From Halorubellus litoreus (lineage in GTDB: Archaea > Halobacteriota > Halobacteria > Halobacteriales > Natrialbaceae): a DNA stretch of 64,000 nt. The stretch spans positions 567,298 through 631,297 of the forward strand of contig NZ_JAZAQL010000003.1 in the NCBI RefSeq assembly GCF_037081675.1, written 5' to 3'. Every line of letters begins with the position of its first letter. Positions within the stretch are counted from its first letter, which is position 1. The translations under genes and the position numbers were made by a program. This document shows, piece by piece, positions 1 to 8,227 of the stretch. A model generated the notes under the pieces. The model did not search any database and was not told the origin of the DNA. It saw nothing but the letters and a program-made list of their open reading frames with translations.

Positions 1-1
1 C

Positions 2-700
2 GTCGAGGTGGACGGCGAGGCGGCCGTCATGGCGGACCTCCGGAACCAGGACCAGGTCGTCTTCATCAGTTTCGAGGACGGTTTGATGGAGGACTGGACG
101 CTCGGGGCGGACGGCAACCACAGCACGCTCTACGAGCAGCACAACCCCGACTTCATCCCCGAGGAGGAGGGCGGCCCAGCGATCCTCGTCGCCGACTCCG
201 AGAACGGTCGCGTCGTCGAGTACCAGCGAGAGGACGGCAAGTGGAAGCGCTCGTGGACGTGGTCGGACGCCCGGATGACGTGGCCGCGGGACGCCGACCG
301 TCTCCCGAACGGGAACACGCTCATCACGGACTCGCACGGTGACCGCGTGTTCGAGGTGAACCCCGAGGGCGAGGTCGTCTGGACGGCCTCCATCGGGTTC
401 CCGTACGAAGCCGAGCGACTCGGGACGGGCGACGAGAGCGCGGGCGGGCCGAGCGCCGCGTCCGCCGACCTCGCGAACCACACCGCAACGGCTGGTGGCG
501 GCAGTGGCGGGGGCTCGTTGCTCCCGCAGAGTCTCCGGAACGCGATCGCGTACGTCTTCCCGCGTTGGGTGGAGACGCCGCACGCTATCGCCGCGGTCCT
601 CGTCGGCCTCGTGGTTCCCGCGTGGGTGGTCCTCGAGTACCACTGGGCGAGCTTCAGTCTCGGCCTCCGGCTGCCCGTCACCTTCCGACGTGATTCATGA
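2..700 (+). CDS. Arylsulfotransferase-like protein, C-terminal part (5' end outside the window)
   Basis: The frame is open from the first bases, so the start lies upstream of the window. The visible part contains beta-propeller blade motifs typical of the arylsulfotransferase (ASST) superfamily as found in haloarchaea: ADSENGRVVEYQ, WPRDADRLPNGNTLITDSHG and DRVFEVNPEGEVVW. A Gly/Ser/Ala-rich linker follows, and the last 50 residues hold a hydrophobic segment (AIAAVLVGLVVPAWVVLEY) that should anchor the protein in the membrane. The stop overlaps the start of the next gene by ATGA, so the two are probably co-translated. Whether it transfers sulfate is not shown by the sequence; many family members in haloarchaea have no known substrate. 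Confidence 0.75.
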   Translation, partial: VEVDGEAAVMADLRNQDQVVFISFEDGLMEDWTLGADGNHSTLYEQHNPDFIPEEEGGPAILVADSENGRVVEYQREDGKWKRSWTWSDARMTWPRDADRLPNGNTLITDSHGDRVFEVNPEGEVVWTASIGFPYEAERLGTGDESAGGPSAASADLANHTATAGGGSGGGSLLPQSLRNAIAYVFPRWVETPHAIAAVLVGLVVPAWVVLEYHWASFSLGLRLPVTFRRDS

Positions 701-2340
701 GCGTGTCGTCCTGGATCCGGGTGCGGTCGGAGCGCGCCTTCGGTCGACTGGAACGAGTCACCCCGGTCACGTCCCGCGACCGCGGGTGGATCGCGCTCTC
801 GATGCTCCCGGCGCTCGTCGCCGTCAGCATCTACCTGTCGACGAACGCGTACCCCGCGTTCGGCGCGGGACTGTACGTCGAGTTCGCCGAGCAGATCGCG
901 GCGAACGGGTTCGTGCCACCGACGAACGTCGAGCACTACACGAGCGACGGCGTCCCGTTCTCCTATCCGCCCCTCCAGTTCTACGTCGTCGCGGTCCTCC
1001 TCGAACTCGGCGCTGAACCGGTGACGATCGCGCGCGTCCTCCCCGGGCTCGCGGTCGTCCTCGCGACGATCCCCGCGTACGTCCTCGGCCGCGACCTCAC
1101 TGACTCGCGGCCCGCGGGCGCTGCCGTCGCGGTCGCACTCAGCCTGAACCCGCAGGTACTCCAGTGGCACGTCTCCGCTGGCGGCGTGGTCCGCGGGTTT
1201 GCGTTCCTGTACGCGCTCGTCGCGATCTCCGCCGCGTACCGCGCGTTCACCACCGAGCGGCTGCGACCGGTCGTGGTCGCGACTGTCGCGTTCGGGTGCA
1301 CGGTCCTCTCGCACCCGACGTACACCGTGTTCGCCGCGGGCTCGATTCTCATCTGTTACCTCGCCGAGTCCCGGACCGTCGCCGGGTTCGGACGCGGGCT
1401 CGTCATCGGGCTCGGCGGGGCCGTCATCGCGTCCCCCTGGATCGCGTGGGCGATCGCGACGTTCGGCGTCGACCAGTTCACGTCCGCCGCGGGCACGCAC
1501 GGCGGCGTCGGCGGTGGCGCGAACGCCATCATCGGGTACGCGTCGTTGGCCGTACTCGTCCCACTCGCCGCCGGCGCGTACCTCCTGTTCCGTCGTCGAG
1601 TCTTCGTCCCGCTCTGGCTCGCGTTCGCCGAACTGGCGTTCAAGCAACCGCGGTTCTCGTACGCAGTCGGTGCGTTCGCGATCGCGGCGACGGTCGTGGA
1701 CGTCGTCGACCGAACGAACGTCGTCGGGGTCGCGTCGGACGTCGCACGGTCGCTCAGCGTCGACGAGCACGCGACCATCGGTGCGGTCGCCGCTGTCTGC
1801 CTCGTCCTGTCGACCGCGGTCGGCGGCGCGTACCTCGCGCACGAGATGACGCTCGAGAGCGACCCGACGACGCCCGAGTTCCTCGACGACGAGTCCGTCG
1901 AAGCGATGGAGTGGGCGGAGCGCGAGACCGACGAGGACGCGACGTTCGTCGTCCTCGGTGACGCCGCGGAGTGGTTCCCGCTGCTCGCTGACCGCACGAT
2001 CGTCGTCGGGCCGTGGGGGGTCGAGTGGCGGAACCCGGACCTCTTCTACGACCACATCCGGGCGTACGAAACGTCTTCGCGCTGTCAGACCGCTCGCTGC
2101 GTCGAGGCGGCGTCGACGAACGTCTCTCGCGTCCCGGAGTACGTCGTCGTCCCGAAGGGGTCGTACACCGTGCGCGGCCATCCAGCGAAGCAGTTCGGCG
2201 TCCTCGATCGCTCGTTCGAGGCGTCCGCGGACTGGGAGCGTGCGTACGAGAACGACGGCGTCGTCGTCTTCCACGCGGTCGAGACCGACACCGACGTCGC
2301 TCTCGACTCGCGTCCGGTCGACCACGTCGGCGCTCGGTGA
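697..2340 (+). CDS. Polytopic membrane protein, GT-C/glycosyltransferase-39-like
   Basis: 547 residues. The first about 400 residues have roughly ten hydrophobic segments; the motif around SDGVPFSYPPLQFYVV after the first loop resembles the position of the substrate loop in dolichyl-phosphate-mannose-type (GT-C fold) glycosyltransferases. The C-terminal 150 residues are soluble (SVEAMEWAERETDEDATFVVLGDAAEWFP) and look like the extracytoplasmic domain seen in such enzymes. The ATG overlaps the stop of the upstream arylsulfotransferase-like gene (ATGA), suggesting one transcript and a shared surface-modification role. The role in glycosylation of surface proteins or lipids is an inference from fold and context. 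Confidence 0.7.
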   Translation: MSVSSWIRVRSERAFGRLERVTPVTSRDRGWIALSMLPALVAVSIYLSTNAYPAFGAGLYVEFAEQIAANGFVPPTNVEHYTSDGVPFSYPPLQFYVVAVLLELGAEPVTIARVLPGLAVVLATIPAYVLGRDLTDSRPAGAAVAVALSLNPQVLQWHVSAGGVVRGFAFLYALVAISAAYRAFTTERLRPVVVATVAFGCTVLSHPTYTVFAAGSILICYLAESRTVAGFGRGLVIGLGGAVIASPWIAWAIATFGVDQFTSAAGTHGGVGGGANAIIGYASLAVLVPLAAGAYLLFRRRVFVPLWLAFAELAFKQPRFSYAVGAFAIAATVVDVVDRTNVVGVASDVARSLSVDEHATIGAVAAVCLVLSTAVGGAYLAHEMTLESDPTTPEFLDDESVEAMEWAERETDEDATFVVLGDAAEWFPLLADRTIVVGPWGVEWRNPDLFYDHIRAYETSSRCQTARCVEAASTNVSRVPEYVVVPKGSYTVRGHPAKQFGVLDRSFEASADWERAYENDGVVVFHAVETDTDVALDSRPVDHVGAR

Positions 2341-2367
2341 CCGGCGAGCGTGCGCCGTTCCCCGTGA

Positions 2368-3492
2368 CTACACGAACTTGACGAGCGGTGCGACGAGGAC
2401 GAGGAGGTACGAGATCGCACCGAACGCCTTCAGTCGGCGGTCGTCCTCCGCGATCGCGTACGCGAGCACGCCGAACGACGTGACGAGGACGACGCGGTGG
2501 AGTGCGAGCCGTACGGGGACCTGGCGGACGCCGATCGTGCTCATGTCGTGGAGGATAGCGAACCCGAGCGCGGCGGCTGCGAGGAGCGCGGTCCGGGTCG
2601 CTGGCCGGTCTCGCGTCAGGAACAGTGCGGCGACCGGCGCGAACACGAGGATCGGGTAGAGGACGCCCGCGATGACCTTCGGTGAGACGCCACCGAGGTG
2701 GGACTCCATGAGGAGGCCGGCGCCGCGAACCCCGACGACGGTCGCGACGACTGCGGCCGGCATCGCGACGTCCTCGGGTTCGACGTTTCGTTCGTTCGCG
2801 AACGCGGACCCGACGACGACGACGCTCGCGAACTGGACGACCGTCAGCCAGCCGTGACCACCGCCACCGCCCTGGCCGTGGTACTGGCGGTCGATCTCGT
2901 CGACGAACGGTTCATCGCGGAGGTCGCGTTCGACGAACCGTCCGGCCTCGGGGACGCCCGTCACCGTGTGTCGGAGGCGGTACCAGTCCCAGTACTCCTC
3001 GTGCGCTTGGATGCCCGTCCAGTTCGCGTTCGGGGACTGGTAGGCTCGCACGTGAACGCGACTCCCGAGGTAGCGACCGGTACTGAGCTGGTACGACGAG
3101 GCGACCCAGCGACCCGCGTCGCTGCCGGCCGGGCGGACGTACGTGTAGCGCTTCGCGCCGCTGGCGTTCTGCCACGGGGTGCCGCCGTCGCCGACCTCGA
3201 GTTCCTTGTCGCGTGGTGCGCGAGTCCAGTTGACGTCGGAGCGGTCGACGAGCGCTCGCCTGACGGTCGCTGGGTCGCCGATGACGACGACGTTGATGGC
3301 GAGCGTTCGTCCCTGGGTGCTGGTGTCCTTGCTGGTGTAGGGCCAGAGGTGACTGCCCGTGCCGATGGGGTCGACGAGGCGAGCGTCCGGGGGCTCCTCG
3401 GCCGCCGGCGGGGTGGCGCCCGTGAAGCCGCTGGTCGCGACGAGTCCGACGACCACGAACCACGCCAGGACGAGCATGGCAATACGGCGCAC
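2368..3492 (-). CDS. Exported membrane protein, LssY_C-like ectodomain
   Basis: 374 residues. An N-terminal signal/anchor (MLVLAWFVVVGLVATSGFTGA) is followed by an extracytoplasmic domain of about 190 residues beginning TLAINVVVIGDPATVRRAL, a pattern that resembles the LssY C-terminal domain. A Gly-rich linker (HGQGGGGGHG) leads to about five membrane segments at the C terminus. It converges with the preceding glycosyltransferase-like gene, the two stops being 27 bases apart. The function is unknown; the domain likeness is from memory of the motif and is tentative. Confidence 0.65.
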   Translation of the reverse strand: MRRIAMLVLAWFVVVGLVATSGFTGATPPAAEEPPDARLVDPIGTGSHLWPYTSKDTSTQGRTLAINVVVIGDPATVRRALVDRSDVNWTRAPRDKELEVGDGGTPWQNASGAKRYTYVRPAGSDAGRWVASSYQLSTGRYLGSRVHVRAYQSPNANWTGIQAHEEYWDWYRLRHTVTGVPEAGRFVERDLRDEPFVDEIDRQYHGQGGGGGHGWLTVVQFASVVVVGSAFANERNVEPEDVAMPAAVVATVVGVRGAGLLMESHLGGVSPKVIAGVLYPILVFAPVAALFLTRDRPATRTALLAAAALGFAILHDMSTIGVRQVPVRLALHRVVLVTSFGVLAYAIAEDDRRLKAFGAISYLLVLVAPLVKFV

Positions 3493-3574
3493 ACGTCACG
3501 ACACGGCAACGGGGTACAAGGGATTTGTCCCTCGAAACGATGGACTCGGGCCGGACGTCACGCGCCCGGAGTGT

Positions 3575-3612
3575 CCAGTTCGACGGATAGATACCAGTTC
3601 GACGGACAGATA
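3575..3612. repeat. Two tandem 19-bp repeats upstream of a small gene
   Basis: The unit ccagttcgacggatagata is followed directly by a second copy with one change (ggacagata). The pair lies about 40 bases before the start of the small membrane protein gene at 3653, with a TATA-like acttatcag just downstream (about 3622-3630). The repeats could be a tandem operator or a chance duplication. Confidence 0.5.
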
Positions 3613-3652
3613 CAGGAACAGACTTATCAGTCAAACGGTGGTTGTCGATCGT

Positions 3653-3949
3653 ATGGTCCGACGCATCCACGTCTTCGCCGCCCTCGCCCTTCAGGCGGTT
3701 ATGTTCGTCGCCGGCGCCGGCCCCGTCGACGGGTCGCTGCAGTACTGGACGACGTTCCTCGGCACGTATCCCATCCAGATCGCCGCCCCGGCCGCGTGGG
3801 AAGCACTCGCCGCCGTCGGCGTCTTCGACCTCCTTCCGGCGGTACTCTGGGTCGGGGCGACGGCGCTCGCCATCGGCGCGATCCACTACGCGCAGGCGGT
3901 CGGGATGGTGGTCGCTGGCGAACGACTCGTCGACGTCGTCGCGCGCTAG
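3653..3949 (+). CDS. Small membrane protein of unknown function
   Basis: 98 residues, starting MVRRIHVFAALALQAVMFVAG. There are two to three hydrophobic segments (residues about 5-20, 38-60 and 62-85). The start was chosen because the ATG lies about 27 bases after a TATA-like acttatcag, as expected for a leaderless transcript; longer in-frame extensions run into the divergent gene's promoter region and lack coding character. I recognise no family. Confidence 0.65.
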   Translation: MVRRIHVFAALALQAVMFVAGAGPVDGSLQYWTTFLGTYPIQIAAPAAWEALAAVGVFDLLPAVLWVGATALAIGAIHYAQAVGMVVAGERLVDVVAR

Positions 3950-3977
3950 AGCGGTCCTTGCAGCGTTTTCCGCGACG

Positions 3978-4076
3978 TCAGTACGTGGTGACCTCGTAGC
4001 CGTCGGGTTCGAGGCCGTCCCCAGTCTGCGAGAGCTCCTTGGCGGCCTGGAGGGCGTTCGTGTGCGACCCGTGCAC
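3978..4076 (-). pseudogene. Possible remnant: 32-codon frame with coding-like C terminus
   Basis: A minus-strand frame reads HGSHTNALQAAKEL then SQTGDGLEPDGYEVTTY and stops. It has balanced, haloarchaeal protein-like composition, unlike the Arg/Pro-rich alternative frames over the same bases. Only a GTG is available as a start, and a TGA lies about 12 codons further upstream in the same frame. This suggests either a very short gene or the surviving tail of a longer gene broken by a frameshift. I cannot name the family. Confidence 0.3.
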
Positions 4077-4132
4077 GGAGACGCCGGATTGGAGTCCCGC
4101 GCCTGACAGTCGGGTCGCTCACCGGGGTCTTT

Positions 4133-4157
4133 GGTCGGCCTAGCACCTAGGCCGACC
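4133..4157. promoter_or_regulatory. Operator-like inverted repeat before the ZIP transporter
   Basis: ggtcggcctag - cac - ctaggccgacc is a perfect 11-bp inverted repeat around a 3-base centre. It ends about 25 bases upstream of a TATA-like tcttattg (4183-4190) that is correctly spaced for a leaderless ATG at 4213. The core GCCTAG/CTAGGC resembles sites of DtxR/SirR-type metalloregulators, which would suit a metal-transporter gene; that regulator identity is inference. Confidence 0.55.
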
Positions 4158-4212
4158 GAAAACGTACCACATAGATGAAAGGTCTTATTGAGGTGCCGCG
4201 CCGACATTCGAT

Positions 4213-5217
4213 ATGGTCGAGTTCGCCGCACTAGCGTTCGTCTTCGTCGCCGGACTGATCACGGCGATCGCGACCGGCCTCGGCGCGATCCCGTTCTTCC
4301 TGTTCGACGACGTCAGCGACCGCTGGAACGTCGCCCTCTGGGGCGTTGCGTCCGGTATCATGCTCTCCGCGTCCCTCTTCGGCCTCGTCAACGAAGGGCT
4401 CGCCGCGTCCGCGGGAACCGGCGTCCCGTGGCTCCTCGTCCTCGGCCTCCTCGCGGGCGTCGCGCTCGTCGTCGTCGCGAACCGCGTCCTCGAAGGCGTC
4501 CACGTCGGCGGCAGCGAACCCGCACCGGACGGCGGCGAACCCGTCGCCGAGGTCGACCACCACGACGACACCGACGACCATCACCACACCGACCACGACG
4601 CGGACGAACACGGCCACGACGGCCACGACCACGATGAACACGGCCACGACGGTCACGACCACGACAGTCACGGCCACGACGGCCACGACCACGGGTTCGA
4701 CCCGGCCGCGTTCGCGGAGGCCGACCTGAAGAAGCTCGTGCTCATCCTCGGCGTGCTCACCGTGCACTCGTTCCCCGAAGGCGTCGCCATCGGCGTCTCC
4801 TTCGCGGAACTCGGCTTCGAGGGCGGCGTCCCGATGTTCGGCCTCGTCGTCCCCGTGCTCGCGATATTCATGACGATCGCGATCAGCATCCACAACATCC
4901 CCGAGGGGCTCGCGATCTCCATCCCGCTGCGCGCGATGGACGTCAGCGAGTGGCGGATGGTCGGCGCCGCCATCTTCTCCAGTCTCCCACAACCCATCGG
5001 TGCGGTCATCGCGTTCCTGTTCGTTCGCGCCGCCGAGGAGTTCCTCCCGTTCGGGTTCGGGTTCGCCGCCGGCGCGATGGTGTACCTCGTCCTCACCGAG
5101 TTCGTCCCCGAGGCGCTCGAGGCAGGCAAAGACCTCGACGGGAAGGGCTACCGCGAACTCGCGGGCGGACTACTCGGTGGGTTCACGGTGATGGTCCCGC
5201 TCCTGTACGTCGCCTGA
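4213..5217 (+). CDS. ZIP-family metal transporter with His/Asp-rich loop
   Basis: 334 residues with about eight membrane segments. The central cytoplasmic loop (residues about 115-165) is an extreme His-Asp repeat (HDGHDHDEHGHDGHDH), as in ZIP transporters where it binds metal. Conserved ZIP signatures follow: VHSFPEGVAIG and HNIPEGLAISIP in the binuclear metal centre helices. ZIP proteins move zinc, iron or manganese into the cytoplasm. The ATG follows a TATA-like tcttattg by about 25 bases, so a leaderless transcript is likely, and a perfect palindrome upstream suggests metal-dependent control. Which metal is carried cannot be read from the sequence. Confidence 0.92.
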   Translation: MVEFAALAFVFVAGLITAIATGLGAIPFFLFDDVSDRWNVALWGVASGIMLSASLFGLVNEGLAASAGTGVPWLLVLGLLAGVALVVVANRVLEGVHVGGSEPAPDGGEPVAEVDHHDDTDDHHHTDHDADEHGHDGHDHDEHGHDGHDHDSHGHDGHDHGFDPAAFAEADLKKLVLILGVLTVHSFPEGVAIGVSFAELGFEGGVPMFGLVVPVLAIFMTIAISIHNIPEGLAISIPLRAMDVSEWRMVGAAIFSSLPQPIGAVIAFLFVRAAEEFLPFGFGFAAGAMVYLVLTEFVPEALEAGKDLDGKGYRELAGGLLGGFTVMVPLLYVA

Positions 5218-5280
5218 GCGATGGCGACTCGTAGCTCCCGGTGAGAGCAGACGAGAACTCGGCGGGTGGTGGCGCCGCGG

Positions 5281-6063
5281 TCAGTCGACGTACGTGGCGA
5301 TCTCCTCGCTCGTCGCGAACACCACGACGACGCGCTCGACGGTGCCGTCGTCGCCGACGAGTGGTTCGGCGTTCAGGACGATCTCCTCGCGCGCGTCCTC
5401 GACCTCGATGACGTACCGCTCGCCCCTGAGTTCCTCGCCGGTTTCGAGGACGCGCGCTACGGGGAGGTCCGCCGCGTCCAGGCGCGTTCCGTCCGGCGCG
5501 CAGAGCGTCCAGTCGCTCGTATCGTACGCTCGAACGTGCAGCGACGCCGTCGGCATCCGGAGGAGGTCGCGAGCGCGCCGGTTCGCCACCACCACGTCCC
5601 CGTCCTGGTCGTGGACGACGATGGCGACGGGCGTCATCTCGACGATGCGGTCGACGAGCGTCCGCTCGCGGTCGAGTTCCTTCTCGGCGTGATACCTGTC
5701 GACGGCGTTCAGAACGCGGTTCGCGAGCACCTCGTACTGGCTGGCGTCCGTCGACTTCTGGAGGTACTCCGTGACGCCCTTCGAGATGGCGTCGCTCGCC
5801 ACCTCCTCGCTCCCCTTCCCCGTGAAGAGCACGAACGGGAGGTCAGGGTGGCGTTCGCGGACGGTCTCCAGGAACTCGAGCCCGGTCATCCCCGGCATGT
5901 CGTAGTCGCTGACGACGCAATCGGCGTTCTCGAGCTCGGTGAGCGCCTCGTTCGGGTCCGTGAAACCTGTGGCGGTGACGTCACCGTGACGCTCCAGTTG
6001 CGTCGCCGTCAGGTCAGCGAACGCTGGTTCGTCGTCGACGCACACCACCCGGTGGGGTGCCAT
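5281..6063 (-). CDS. Response regulator with receiver and PAS domains
   Basis: 260 residues. Residues 1-120 form a receiver domain: acidic pair Asp10/Asp11 (CVDDEP), phospho-acceptor Asp53 (VVSDYDMPG), Thr81 (LFTGKG) and Lys103. Residues about 135-255 look like a PAS sensor domain (LVDRIVEMTPVAIVVHDQDG). There is no DNA-binding or histidine kinase domain, as is common for haloarchaeal receiver-PAS proteins. The ATG at MAPHRVV was chosen over an upstream in-frame start because the receiver fold begins there. No kinase gene is adjacent, so the partner is unknown. Confidence 0.88.
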   Translation of the reverse strand: MAPHRVVCVDDEPAFADLTATQLERHGDVTATGFTDPNEALTELENADCVVSDYDMPGMTGLEFLETVRERHPDLPFVLFTGKGSEEVASDAISKGVTEYLQKSTDASQYEVLANRVLNAVDRYHAEKELDRERTLVDRIVEMTPVAIVVHDQDGDVVVANRRARDLLRMPTASLHVRAYDTSDWTLCAPDGTRLDAADLPVARVLETGEELRGERYVIEVEDAREEIVLNAEPLVGDDGTVERVVVVFATSEEIATYVD

Positions 6064-6243
6064 AGGTACCGTATCGCGTTCCAGCGGCAAGGTGATTGTG
6101 CTTTGGTACCAGGCACGTAGTCCGTCCCGTCGGCCCTCACCCGTCGGCCCGCATCAGCGAACTGGGTCGTCGAGCGAGCGGCGGCGGCAAGGCGACAGCG
6201 ATTCCACGTCCTTGAAGCGACTGCAGGGGTAACGCTCTCCAGG

Positions 6244-7569
6244 ATGGTACTTGGGACGGACAATCGCGTGTTCGCGCTCGCGATGGCGCGACTCGCGGAT
6301 TCGCTCGGGAACTCCTTCCTCGTCATCGTCCTTCCGCTGTACATCGCGAGCGGCGAGGTGTCGCTCGCGGGCCTGGAAGGGTTCTCGACCGAGTTACTCA
6401 TCGGCGTCGTACTGTCGTTGTTCGGACTGCTGAACAGTTCGCTCCAGCAGTTCGCGGGTCGAGCCAGCGACCGCTCCGGGAAGCGGAAGGTGTTCATCCT
6501 CGGCGGCCTCGTCGTGTTCGGCGTCGCGAGCGCGCTCTACCCGTTCGCGTCCTCGTACTGGGGTATCGTCGGCCTGCGCGCGTTCCAGGGCATCGGCGCG
6601 GCGTTGACCGTACCGGTCACGATCGCGCTCGTGAACGAGTACTCGACGGACGCGAGCCAGCGCGGCGGGAACTTCGGCGTGTTCAACACGTTCCGCCTCA
6701 TCGGGTTCGGGTTCGGGCCCATCATCGCTGGCGTCCTCATCACGGGCGGGTTCGCGTCGAACGAGGTCGTCACGTACCAGATCGCGGGCGCGGCCATCTC
6801 GGGGTTCGACGCGGCGTTCATGGTCGCCGTCGCTGGAGCAATCGTCTCGTTCGCGCTCGTGTCGTGGCTCGTCGACGACCCGGAGACCGGTGATGCCGCC
6901 GCCACGGACGACCTCTCCGTGGCTATCTTCGGTCGCGACCAGCTGTTCGACCCCGTGTTCGTCGTCGGCGTCGGGACGTTCTTCATGGCGACGGGTATCG
7001 CGATCTACGCGACGCTCCAGGAGGTCGTTAATCAGGCGCTCGGCCAGGGACCGTTCCTGTTCAGCGTGCAGTTCGCGGCGGTCGTCATCGCGAACGTCCT
7101 CTTCCAGGTCCCCATCGGGCGGGCGAGCGACAGGTACGGGCGGCGGCCGTTCCTCGTCGCCGGGTTCGCGCTCCTCGTCCCGAGCGTGCTCGCGCAGGGG
7201 TACGTGCCGGCGGCCCAGAGCGTGCTGCCCGCGACGATTCTCGGCGTGAACGCCGCCGCGCTCCTGATGATACTCCTCCGACTCCTCCAGGGTATCTCGG
7301 TCGCGATGGTGTTCGCGCCGGGGCTCGCGCTCGCCGGTGACCTGGCGCGGCGCGGGCAGTCCGGCACGACGCTGTCGGTCCTGACGACCGCGTTCGGGTT
7401 CGGTGTCGCGCTCGGGCCGCTCGCGGCCGGGTACCTCATCCGGTTCGGGTTCGCGGTCCCGTTCGCGTTCGTCGCCGTGCTCGCGGCGCTCGCGTTCCTC
7501 TTGACGTACTCGCAGGTGTACGAGACGGCGTTCCTCGCCGAGGACGCTGGCCGGCCGTCCGCGGACTGA
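6244..7569 (+). CDS. Major facilitator superfamily transporter
   Basis: 441 residues with about twelve hydrophobic segments and a cytoplasmic loop near the middle (DDPETGDAAATDDL). The A-motif-like FAGRASDRSGKRKVF between helices 2 and 3, and its repeat GRASDRYGRRPFLV in the second half, are hallmarks of MFS carriers. Repeated GIGAALTVPV and FGFGVALGPLAAGYL segments match drug:H+ antiporter-like members. The substrate is unknown. It stands alone between a response regulator and a TrkA-N-like gene. Confidence 0.9.
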   Translation: MVLGTDNRVFALAMARLADSLGNSFLVIVLPLYIASGEVSLAGLEGFSTELLIGVVLSLFGLLNSSLQQFAGRASDRSGKRKVFILGGLVVFGVASALYPFASSYWGIVGLRAFQGIGAALTVPVTIALVNEYSTDASQRGGNFGVFNTFRLIGFGFGPIIAGVLITGGFASNEVVTYQIAGAAISGFDAAFMVAVAGAIVSFALVSWLVDDPETGDAAATDDLSVAIFGRDQLFDPVFVVGVGTFFMATGIAIYATLQEVVNQALGQGPFLFSVQFAAVVIANVLFQVPIGRASDRYGRRPFLVAGFALLVPSVLAQGYVPAAQSVLPATILGVNAAALLMILLRLLQGISVAMVFAPGLALAGDLARRGQSGTTLSVLTTAFGFGVALGPLAAGYLIRFGFAVPFAFVAVLAALAFLLTYSQVYETAFLAEDAGRPSAD

Positions 7570-7594
7570 CCGCGGTCAGTCGCGGGACTCGCGG

Positions 7595-8074
7595 TCAGTC
7601 GTCGCGGTGGACGTTCGTCCGACCGGTGGCGATGGCGGCGGCGATGGCGTCGCCCGGACAGACGACCTCGACGTCGGGTATCGCGAACGCGGCTGCGTTC
7701 CGTGGGTCCTGCAGCGCCGCGTAGATCCGCTCGAACGCGCCGGTCGTTCGGAGGCGTTGGACGAGCAGGAGCGTTCGGGCGTCCGTCGGGGCGAGGACGA
7801 CGAGCGGGTCGGTGGGGGCGGCGTGCGCGACGACCTGTGCGACGAGCGCTGCCTCGTCGGGGACGTGCGCGGCGTCGTAGTTGGCGACGTCTGCGACGGC
7901 GTCGGGGTCGGTGTCGACGTGGACGACGGTGTGGTGACTGGCGAGGCTGTCGGCGAGTGCGCGACCGCGTCGGCCGCCGCCGACGACGAGGTATCGGTCG
8001 TCGACGTTCGGTTCGACCGGTGCTGCGGGTCGGTCGGACTGCCGCGGGTCCGTGCCCGGGAGTTGCGACTCCAT
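7595..8074 (-). CDS. NAD-binding TrkA-N-like regulatory protein
   Basis: 159 residues. After a 25-residue polar N terminus the sequence enters a Rossmann fold with the nucleotide-binding motif VVGGGRRGRALA (residues about 30-42), followed by VVHVDTDPDAV, in which the acidic residue at the end of strand 2 favours NAD. The layout matches RCK/TrkA-N domains that regulate K+ and other cation transport, here without a TrkA-C domain. It is divergent from the Mrp antiporter operon, so a link to cation homeostasis is plausible but not shown. Confidence 0.7.
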   Translation of the reverse strand: MESQLPGTDPRQSDRPAAPVEPNVDDRYLVVGGGRRGRALADSLASHHTVVHVDTDPDAVADVANYDAAHVPDEAALVAQVVAHAAPTDPLVVLAPTDARTLLLVQRLRTTGAFERIYAALQDPRNAAAFAIPDVEVVCPGDAIAAAIATGRTNVHRDD

Positions 8075-8097
8075 ACACCACGTAGGAGAACAGAATA

Positions 8098-8106
8098 CAT
8101 AAATAT
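8098..8106 (-). promoter_or_regulatory. TATA box for the TrkA-N-like gene
   Basis: On the minus strand aatatttat lies about 26 bases before the ATG at 8074. This is the spacing expected for TBP binding with leaderless transcription. Confidence 0.6.
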
Positions 8107-8115
8107 TGCCTAGAT

Positions 8116-8132
8116 TTTACCGGAACGGTAAA
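8116..8132. promoter_or_regulatory. Inverted repeat TTTACCG-gaa-CGGTAAA
   Basis: This is a perfect 7-bp inverted repeat with a 3-base centre, in the divergent region between the TrkA-N-like gene and the Mrp operon and just upstream of the former's TATA box. A related half-site (ttggtaaac) occurs about 25 bases further on. It is a plausible operator; the protein that binds it is unknown. Confidence 0.5.
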
Positions 8133-8205
8133 TATGATGGGCATTCTTTATCAGATTGGTAAACAATGTATCGGCTTCAGACGGTTACATGCGGTCCGCC
8201 CTCCG

Positions 8206-8219
8206 ACCGACGCGTCGGT
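8206..8219. promoter_or_regulatory. Palindrome ACCGACGCGTCGGT before the Mrp operon
   Basis: A perfect 14-bp palindrome ends 8 bases before the ATG of the first mrp gene. It would lie in the short 5' leader, where it could act as an operator or as an RNA hairpin affecting initiation. Confidence 0.4.
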
Positions 8220-8227
8220 GAGCGGTC

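Noticed and set aside
130..2325. Long open frame (731 codons) on the minus strand opposite the glycosyltransferase-like gene
   Set aside because: It is a mirror of G+C-rich codons in the real plus-strand genes, is full of Arg/Asp/Val runs, and lacks hydrophobic pattern or motifs.
4231..4992. Long minus-strand frame rich in Val/Asp opposite the ZIP transporter
   Set aside because: It is the complement of the His/Asp repeat and membrane helices of the ZIP gene; it has no domain and no promoter.
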